The position numbers and the translations under genes were made by a program. A DNA stretch of 64,000 nucleotides, taken from NCBI GenBank assembly GCA_027422505.1, contig JAPQWV010000018.1, positions 19,796,001 to 19,860,000 of the forward strand. The letters are read 5' to 3'. This DNA comes from Craterostigma plantagineum. Taxonomy: Eukaryota; Streptophyta; Magnoliopsida; Lamiales; Linderniaceae. Positions 57,512-64,000 of this stretch are shown piece by piece. Below the pieces are notes generated by a model. The model had not been told where the DNA came from, did not search any database, and worked only from the letters and a program-made list of their open reading frames with translations. The first letter of the stretch is position 1; the number at the start of each line of letters is the position of its first letter.

Positions 57512-58367
57512 TTTCGTTTGCGACAACAACAAAGAGAAACGCAAATGGCTGAGGCTTTTTAGTTCGCTCTCTTAGTTATGGAAGCGAGGAGCTGAAGAGC
57601 TGGTGAAAGAGGAGATGAATGTAAGGGTACAATCGAGATTTCACTTGTGGGGTTTTACGGAAATATAAATATTCTGTGGGGCCCGCGAGGCGAGTACTAG
57701 GTTTTTCAAGTGGTGAGTTTGCACCGGCGCGGACGTCTCACATTTTTTGTGCATTTTCTTATTTAGTAAAAAAATTTATCATAAATAATCAATATAATAA
57801 TATTAAATAGTTTTAAAAGACGCATCAAAATATAGACTTTTTTACATTTTAATTATGCTATATTAGTTCAGTTTCTTAATTCCCGTGCCAACTTCCAAAT
57901 ATCTATAAACATTTGGGACGGAGGGAATATTAACTATATATGCATTAAATAAAGAAAATCAGAAAAATGAACTTATTATTCTAAGCATAATAGTTTTTAT
58001 GTTATCCTCTTGCCTACAAAGCTAAAAGCATATCAAGTAACTTTCACATGCCAAATCCTTCATTTGTTGGGTTTAATTATTTTAAGTCATCATTATGTCT
58101 CTAGTTTTTCTCTTTGTGTGGTTGTTGACGCTTCTCTCTTTATAATATGCTTGTCTGTATAATGTGTGCCTGTGCGTGAACCCGGTCATAATTATCAATT
58201 CACATATTTGTTTTGAATGGTAAAAAACAAATCTTAGATGTGTATTTGTCGTATGAGAAACTCATGTTGGGCACGTCGGCTGATGTAATGTAGGTTCTAA
58301 CATCGGTAGGTGTAAGTTTCGTAGCTTAAAATTTAGTAGTTTCGTGAACCAATATCTGTACCCGAAT

Positions 58368-58407
<40 letters not shown>

Positions 58408-58910
58408 TATATATAATAGAAAAAGTTATTCAGTCGAAAAGAAACGTGCATATCATCAAACCATACTCAGTTTTGAATCATCTTTGCCGACCATGTCTTG
58501 TACATCCCACTACTTTATTTTTCATACTGTGCGCGTGTGTAGACGCGGTAGTTTAGTTTTAATTAAATCATTACATTTGAAATCTTCCAAGTTACCGATT
58601 AATGTACTGTTAGCGGACAAAAAGACAATTATTTAAGAATTTTATACTGGAGAATTATAGTTTCGTTTTTCAGGCAGCAGTATAGTGTAAGATTGTTCGG
58701 GGAGCTCTTTATTTTCTGTCTTTTTTAACTCTTATCCAAGGCTATAATTTAGAATCCATATAATGGAGACTTCTCATATTTTCAATCAAATAAATGGTAG
58801 GGTCGTTATTCTTATTGAAAACAAAACGTGAGGCCTCATGGTCACGGAATCGAATCCACTTTTCTCTTATAGAATCGCATACATTTAATTATCATTCCGA
58901 CCTATGGAGT
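57512..58910. other. Upstream of auxilin-like gene; repeats only
   Basis: The first part should contain the auxilin-like promoter. GGGACGGAGGGAATA at about 57918 is one end of a Stowaway-like MITE whose other end I could not place. An (AT)n run is at 58370-58414. No gene is seen. Confidence 0.55.
58370..58414. repeat. (AT)n microsatellite
   Basis: A near-perfect TA run with one phase change. Confidence 0.95.
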
Positions 58911-59110
58911 TGTATGATACCGTCCGAATTGAAGCGGTCTCTTTCGTGTAATTAGATCAAACACTTGGCGTGCGAGTTTATATATAAGGAAAGAGAGGGA
59001 TCGGAGGACGATCGAAAGGGGAGAGATAGGGAATTGAGAGAGATCGATGAGAAGAACTTACAATTTGAGGAGGAAGAAGAGGAATTGAGATTGAGAGGTA
59101 GAGATAGGAT

Positions 59111-59141
<31 letters not shown>

Positions 59142-59296
59142 AGGATTTGATAAGAACTGTATTCATTTGCTTAATTTACCAGAAACAAACGATTACACTG
59201 TTTATATATAATAATCCAACATGAAAATATTAATTCAATCCAGTCAGCCAAAGCCCAACCCAACTATTCCTCGGCCCAATAGTTCGGATCCTTACA
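58911..59296 (-). repeat. LTR, type A, minus orientation
   Basis: On the minus strand it begins TGTAAGGATCCGAAC and ends GGTATCATACA. It contains a (GA)n run at about 59109-59136. On its inner side the polypurine-like GGAGGGGTAA is adjacent, so it is the 3' LTR of the left element. Confidence 0.8.
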
Positions 59297-60958
59297 TTAC
59301 CCCTCCGTTGAAAACATCCTCGTCCTCGAGGATGTGAGAGTAAACTCCCGATATAGCGAGAATAATGTATGACAACGAAACCGTGGACAGCTGCTAGGTG
59401 CCCCTTTCACACGAGGGTAGGAGATACATGGGTGAACAATCTCTTGCCTTGTATCTTTAGGAGGTATGATCCTTCAAGGATCCTTCCACGATCGAAAGGT
59501 CGGCATTTCCTCGCTAGTCCTCGGCATACTACATGACCGACACCTTTTCCTCTATCGAATGTAAGTTCACCTTCATCCCTCCGGTAAAACGGCAAATTTG
59601 TGCCTTGCATTGTTGTCGATATTCTTTTGTGCTATCATGACGGCTGAGTCTGTGCAAAGTGAGTTTAGCGATCCCCTTGCGATACACAATGGCTTCGCTA
59701 GTCTCGCTACCGCAAGCCAAGTATTCGTTGTTCACCGACAAACCCACAAGGTTCTTCTCATTCAAGCGACCTCTATATGTTTGTAGATGGATGTTTACCT
59801 CGGTATCAAGCAAGCGCAGCTGATTGGTTCGAACAAAGCAGCAATATAGCTGCTCTAGAGACCGCCTTCCTCTATCAAACGGTACATTTTGATCCATTAC
59901 ACTCAGCTGCTCACCAAGATTAATCTTCGACTCACCTCTATATAAAGAATTCACGAGCTTGTCGGTCTATGCCTGTAGCACAAACGTCTCAAAATCAGCC
60001 ATCTGAACATCAGTCTTTGCAATAATGGGAAAGAAGCCTTGAAGAGGATTATCCAACAATCGATAAGCTGTCGAGGGGTCCAAATAAAAGCGCACCTTAA
60101 CTACCCATAGTCTATCTAGTGTAGCGGCGGCAGCTCTTCTTTTCGGCCTCGCTTGGTGAAAATTCAACATCTATAGAATTCTCAAAAGCAGTTTGCCCCC
60201 GTTTAGCAATAACATCAAAAACTTGTATCTGTCTAAGGTCTTCGATTGCTCTAAATAGCTTAGCATCCCTAACGTCTTCAAACGTAGCTGTACCGAACCA
60301 ACAAATTACTCCCAATCCATTATTATTTGTTTTTCGAACAAACTATCATACCAACGCCCTCGATTGAATGGTAAATCCGAGTCCTTGCTAGCAAGATTGA
60401 GTGTGACATATCTCCGTTCCCGATCGAACAACATATTTTGATCGGAACGAGCACCCATTGGCTCTCCTAAAGAATCAGTCGAGTCAACCACCACTACATC
60501 AACACAAACGTACATGTGAATCCTTCTCAACCAACATCAAAATATCCTCATCAACCAACAACGATGAATCCTTAACCATAACTAGCTCAATATCAACCGA
60601 CGAGTCATCAACAACCAGCGTCTTGTCAACCACAATCTTGTCACCCGACACCAACGAATCATGAGCCGTGGCGTCAAATCTCTTCAGCAAGGCGACTGCG
60701 AAGTCATTCCAAGCTGGAGGATGCTTATCGCCGTATAACCATTCTTCGCAATACTCTTTGTACCGCTCCAGAGCCTCGCCTTAAACGTATAGGTATGCAG
60801 TCTTCGTTGCTTGCACGTCACTAGTCGTCGACAAAGCTTTGATGTACTTGTTGCATTCGCTCAACCAAATTGATGGTCCTGTTCCGTCAAAGAGATAAGG
60901 TGCCTTGTACTTAAACATCGTTATAATCACGTCGAAAATCGTCGGCTCTGATACCAAA
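59297..60958 (-). pseudogene. Internal region of non-autonomous element: gag-like and FDRGR-repeat segments
   Basis: The minus strand starts with a primer site TGGTATCAGAGC two bases from LTR B, then a gag-like segment (YLFDGTGPSIWLSECNKYIK, then EALERYKEYCEEWLYGDKH across a stop). Further on, the motif PFDRGR recurs in six variants (MLFDRER, LPFNRGRW, VPFDRGRR, LPFYRRDE, LTFDRGKG, RPFDRGRI). Near the end is the acid cluster encoded by CTCGAGGACGAGGATG, as in Gypsy-like elements. No RT, RNase H or integrase is present. Frames are broken. Confidence 0.6.
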
Positions 60959-61351
60959 TGTAAGATCCCGCCCAAATTCAAAGCGGTTTTTTACTTGGAA
61001 TTGGCATTCGTGCTTTTAAATTCGAGAAAAGTAGAGAAAGGAAGATCGAAGGACGATCGAATGGGGAAGGATCGACATAGAGAGCTGAGAGAGATAAAGA
61101 AGATCGAATGATAGAAGGAGAATGAGAAGCTGAGAATGATTGAAAAGAGAAGGAGAGAACAGATAGATCGATAGATTGATTGTAGAAGAAACTTAATTCA
61201 TTTTGCTTAATCCTCCAATACATCTCACACACTGTATATAAATGCATACCAAATGGGTCAAATGCCTTAATAAACATAGATATGATAATTGATAAACGAA
61301 GGGCCAAATCCCAATCTCGTGAGCCCCATCTAACTCTCCCGGGTCCTAACA
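60959..61351 (-). repeat. LTR, type B, minus orientation
   Basis: Reads TGTTAGGACCCGGGAG to GGGCGGGATCTTACA on the minus strand and abuts the primer site, so it is the 5' LTR of the left element. Its U3 differs strongly from type A. Confidence 0.8.
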
Positions 61352-61355
61352 CTAA

Positions 61356-61718
61356 TGTAAGGATCCGAACTATTGGGCCGAGGAATAGTTCGGTTGGGCT
61401 TTGGCTGATTGGACTGAGTTAATATTTTCATGTTTAATTATTATATATAAACAGTGCAATAGTTTGTTTCTGGAAAATTAAGCAAATACAAACAGTTCTT
61501 ATCAAATCCTTCGTCTCGCTCTCATCCTATCTCTTCCTATCAGTCTCAATTCTTCTCTTCCTCCTCAAATCATAAGTTCTTTTCATCGATCTTCTCAATT
61601 TCCCTATCTCTCCCCTTTCGATCGTCCTTCGATCTCTCGCTCTTTCCTTATATATAAACTCGCACGCCAAGTGTTTGATCTAATTCCACGTAAGAGACCG
61701 TTTCAGTTCGGACGGGAT
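61356..61718 (+). repeat. LTR, type A, plus orientation, 3' end lost
   Basis: Begins TGTAAGGATCCGAAC and follows the 58911-59296 LTR closely. It stops at GGACGGGAT without the CTTACA end and continues into a short piece resembling LTR B U3 (GCCCATTCGTTTATCAATTA). Confidence 0.75.
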
Positions 61719-61912
61719 TGGGCTTGGCCCATTCGTTTATCAATTATCACGAAGGAAAGAGCTGGCAAGAAGATATCGGTCCTTCGATCGTGGCAAACAT
61801 GCGGAAACTACAGCAATGCGATGGACGTGGTTTCCTCTCGGGTTGATCCTCACTACGTCGGAAGTTTGCTTGTACATCCTTGAGGACGAGGATGTCTTCA
61901 CCGGAGTGGCAA

Positions 61913-62311
61913 TGTTAGGACCCGGGAGAGTTAGATGAGGCTCACGAGATTGGGTTTGCCCATTCGTTTATCAATTATCATATCATATGTTTAATAAGAC
62001 ATTTGACCCATTTCGTATGCATTTATATACAGTGTGTGAGATGTATTGGAGGATTAATCAAAATGAATTAAGTTTCTTCTTCTACAATCAATCTATCGAT
62101 CTATCTGTTCTCTCCCTATATTTTCTTCAACCGTTCTCAGCTTCTCATTCTCCTTCTATCCTTCAATCTTCTCTATCTCTCAGCTCTCTATGTCGATCAT
62201 TCCCCCTTTGATCTTCCTTTCTCTACTTTTCTCAGATTTAAAAGCACGAACGCCAAGTGTTCGACTAAATTCCAAGTAAGAAACCGCTTCGTATTTGGGC
62301 GGGATCTTACA
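61913..62311 (+). repeat. LTR, type B, plus orientation
   Basis: Begins TGTTAGGACCCGGGAG after CTTGAGGACGAGGATG and a purine-rich GGAGTGGCAA, and ends GGGCGGGATCTTACA. It is the 3' LTR of the right element. Confidence 0.8.
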
Positions 62312-62316
62312 GGAGT

Positions 62317-64000
62317 CAAGTAAATTTCGAAAGCTAATGCATTAGTTTGCAAATTACGTCAACAATGTAAACAACACTAAGACAAGTTCATATGTGATAG
62401 ATTCACTTGGAAATTCGGTGATGCGTGACGAATTCGAGTATGTGACCTACCCAATATTGTGATTGCCACTGTATCTTGAGAGACGAAATTCTGTTAGGAT
62501 TACTTCGGTTGTATATTATAAATTCAAACTGGCATTCAACATAGTTTTTAAGTTTGAGAATGAGGAGTCGAAGAATTACAAAGTAACTACAACAATCATA
62601 TCAAGGAATGCAAGTCACAAGAACCTTGAGAGAATGCAACATATCAAAGGTGTACGCCAGTACCACAAACTCGGGAGAAAATTCAAATAGTCTTCGTTGT
62701 TTACCCCATAAACCAATTTAAACATATGCTGGCACGTGGCATTTTCCATCAAAATTAAAGATCAAGCTTGGAATAAATTGGTTCAAAATTAACAACATCG
62801 GGACTAAATTGATTCATGTTGTAAACAACTAAGACCATTTTGGATTTCATCCACTCGATAAGTCATCAGATCCAACTTACATTAAAAATAAATAAATTAC
62901 CTACAATTTATACTATCAAGCTTAAACTTCGATGAACTATTCAAAATGAGTTTATCTATTAGTTTTAGGTTTTTAAGTTTAAAGCAATAGGTATTTAAAG
63001 CTTGAACTAAGCTATAAAATTTCCGAACTTCACTCGATCGAGTTCAGATCCTGAGTAATGAACTGACGAGCCAAGAGAAGCTACTAATTATTTATAGAGC
63101 AGAAGCTCGAGCGCCAAAATAATGTGCCGCTCGAACTAAATATATAACTAGATGTGGGTTGCCGCACGATGTACGGTTACGAGGAAAATTTAACCCGGGA
63201 AAAAGAGTCAACAAATATTCTTCGACTCATTGCTACAACCATTTTCTAAGCAATCATGCCTGATTCAACCTCAATGAAAATGGCCAATAATCGACAAAGC
63301 ACTCCTTCATCAAATGACAAACCTAACCACAAATTAGGACATCTGAAATTCTGAGAGTTTGCCGAAACAGCTAGCACAGAGGCCGTAACGAAAAGAGGAC
63401 AAAAATCATATCTTCACACACATAAATGAAGACACTCGCTATGAAGGAATCCCAGCTGATTGAAAAGAAAAGCCATGTTCACTCGATGACAGTCAACTTA
63501 TTTTGCGGGCTAGAGCAAAATCACCCATAGATAGGTCTTTAAAGGTGCGTTAAACTGATACCTTAAATATTGGGCTTTGACACGGACGCCGAACCTCACT
63601 ATGGTGGGCAGTGACATCTGCCCTAAGTTCAGAAGCTAAGATTCCTCTATAGGCCTCCACCTTGACAGTACTTCAGAGATCGGTCGGTCTCCTCGGTCGA
63701 GCTGTCGGAGATTCTACCGCACTCCTCTATAGTCATAGGCACAAAGATTTAACTTCTATGAGGAAAAAAAAAGGCTTTGGGGTTCCAAGATCACACAAGT
63801 TCCATCAAAGGGGCGGCAACATACTTTCTACACTAATCAACGAGCTTTCAGCTACGATCACCATCAACGTTCTAACGGTCAAAGTGAGAGCGAGATAGAG
63901 GCGGTTTGAGATAGATTTAAAACATACTCTAGTCAGCTACGGAATTTTAGAACACTGGGTACAAAGTGGTCAGTTGGATTGACGAATCTTTACAGCTAGA
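62317..64000. other. Intergenic to window end, no gene seen
   Basis: Only short chance frames are present. About 62700-62850 resembles one end of the long-TIR element at 34626-35920 (AAATTGGTTCAAAATTAACA, ATCGGGACTAAATTGATTC). No other feature is supported. Confidence 0.5.

Larger units (their letters stand above)
58911..62311. mobile_element. Composite head-to-head LTR retroelement with shared target duplication
   Basis: Two non-autonomous LTR elements lie in inverted orientation. The left one (minus) has LTR A at 58911-59296, internal DNA and LTR B at 60959-61351. The right one (plus) has LTR A at 61356-61718, a short internal segment and LTR B at 61913-62311. The U3 ends meet at 61351/61356, separated by only CTAA. 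Both outer ends are U5 ends (TGTATGATACCG on the left, GGGATCTTACA on the right). A perfect GGAGT repeat flanks the whole (58906-58910 and 62312-62316), while neither element alone has matching flanks. Confidence 0.8.

Noticed and set aside
57076..57552. 158-codon plus-strand frame opposite the auxilin-like first exon
   Set aside because: The minus strand carries repeated YDDVFGG-type motifs and joins in frame to the next exon, while the plus frame has no motif.
62463..62690. 75-codon plus-strand frame
   Set aside because: No homology recognised, no promoter or splice context, and it is of a length expected by chance in AT-rich DNA.

Overview
This window looks like nuclear DNA of a flowering plant, most likely a eudicot. 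The coding genes are split by short GT-AG introns, the protein families are plant ones (RGF/GOLVEN peptide, KIN-7 kinesin with a NACK-type tail, X8 protein, plant F-box protein), and the spaces between genes are AT-rich and packed with plant transposons: Copia and Gypsy LTR elements, Cassandra, Stowaway-like and hAT MITEs, and a tRNA-derived SINE. One stretch is a decayed copy of the plastid gene psbB. I could not assign a genus.

Layout. 1-4440: minus-strand Copia element cut by the window edge, with its 5' LTR. 4484-6088: solo Gypsy-like LTR with target duplication and five palindromic repeats upstream of its TATA box. 6.4-10.6 kb: LTR remnant, MITEs, and a complete Cassandra TRIM (9429-10420) inserted inside another MITE. 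11915-12357: small RGF/GOLVEN/CLEL peptide gene. 12.7-14.4 kb: truncated Copia. 14600-18792: RBM39/CC1-like splicing factor, 13 exons. 19.0-20.1 kb: non-autonomous transposon-like block. 20207-24052 (minus): KIN-7 kinesin, 13 exons. 25.0-29.0 kb: MITEs and a degenerate ~105-bp tandem array. 29627-30280: secreted glycine-rich protein. 30.6-35.9 kb: broken Copia, a Gypsy-like LTR, the psbB fragment interrupted by a hAT MITE, and a long-TIR element carrying another hAT MITE. 36002-37526: ATP23-type metalloprotease. 38.0-43.9 kb: SINE, then a near-complete Copia element with 5-bp target duplications. 45547-47017: F-box gene. 47.9-50.0 kb: two solo LTRs. 51488-52060: small secreted X8 protein. 52.5-53.2 kb: Copia and Gypsy reverse-transcriptase relics. 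53469-57511 (minus): auxilin-like J-domain protein. 58911-62311: a composite LTR element in inverted head-to-head arrangement. 62.3-64.0 kb: no recognisable gene.

The host genes do not form a pathway; they are independent plant genes scattered among transposons. The splicing-factor and kinesin genes are convergent. For RBM39-like, kinesin, ATP23, X8, F-box and RGF genes the proposed exons sum to whole codons, which supports the models; the auxilin-like gene needs a very short 56-nt intron (or has a frameshift) to stay open.

The most unusual item is the 58911-62311 composite. Two related LTR elements are joined at their U3 ends with 4 nt between them, both U5 ends face outward, and one 5-bp duplication (GGAGT) flanks the whole unit, as if two joined cDNAs had integrated as one molecule.
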